Under the pieces are notes generated by a model. It saw only the letters and a list, made by a program, of their open reading frames with translations. It was not told the DNA's origin and did not search any database. A DNA stretch of 64,000 bases. It comes from Enoplosus armatus (lineage: Eukaryota > Chordata > Actinopteri > Centrarchiformes > Enoplosidae). A program made the translations under genes and the position numbers. Positions 53,568 through 64,000 of the stretch are shown here, piece by piece. Each line of letters opens with the position of its first letter. Within the stretch, counting starts at the first letter, position 1. The stretch spans positions 12,708,048 to 12,772,047 of the forward strand of contig NC_092190.1 of NCBI RefSeq assembly GCF_043641665.1. Direction: 5' to 3'.

Positions 53568-64000
<10,433 letters not shown>

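Overview
This window is nuclear DNA from a ray-finned fish, most likely a percomorph teleost. The evidence is spliced vertebrate genes with GT-AG introns, AT-rich spacers, many CA/GA microsatellites, and several interspersed repeat families typical of percomorph genomes. I see no operons, prokaryotic genes, rRNA, convincing tRNA or CRISPR arrays. The exact species cannot be read from the sequence.

Four protein-coding genes are present, in the order ola1(+), sp3(+), cdca7(-), map3k20(-). From memory this is the conserved vertebrate block of human 2q31.1 (MAP3K20, CDCA7, SP3, OLA1) read in reverse. (1) 1-1018: last intron, last coding exon and 3' end of ola1. (2) 1019-6930: spacer with one palindromic MITE-like repeat. 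(3) 6930 to about 15.8 kb: sp3, complete, seven coding exons (709 aa), including a 96-nt Sp-box exon at 8067-8162 that is easy to miss. (4) 15.8-49.4 kb: about 34 kb with no credible protein gene. It holds transposon-derived repeats and several blocks that read like conserved non-coding elements. (5) 49451-52242: cdca7, complete, ten coding exons (401 aa), with two E2F-type sites upstream. (6) 53.3-64.0 kb: the 3' part of map3k20 (ZAK). Its kinase domain lies mostly beyond the right edge, and both alternative ends (the alpha form and the short beta form) can be read.

The genes do not form a pathway; they share a neighbourhood by ancestral synteny. Sp3 is a GC-box transcription factor, Cdca7 is a methylation-linked chromatin factor that works with HELLS, Map3k20 is a ribotoxic and mechanical stress kinase, and Ola1 is an Obg-family ATPase. 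All gene models were derived by hand from splice sites, reading-frame continuity and remembered ortholog sequences. No similarity search was run.

I did not find an undescribed biological system. The items most worth a second look are: the alpha/beta splice fork of map3k20 with a GC-AG intron; a fully paired 26-bp intronic hairpin at 62211-62270; a TTAA-flanked MITE close to an sp3 splice donor; a dense GCTAA/TTAGC cluster in sp3 intron 1; a long inverted-repeat element at 46351-46827; and the candidate regulatory blocks in the sp3-cdca7 spacer.
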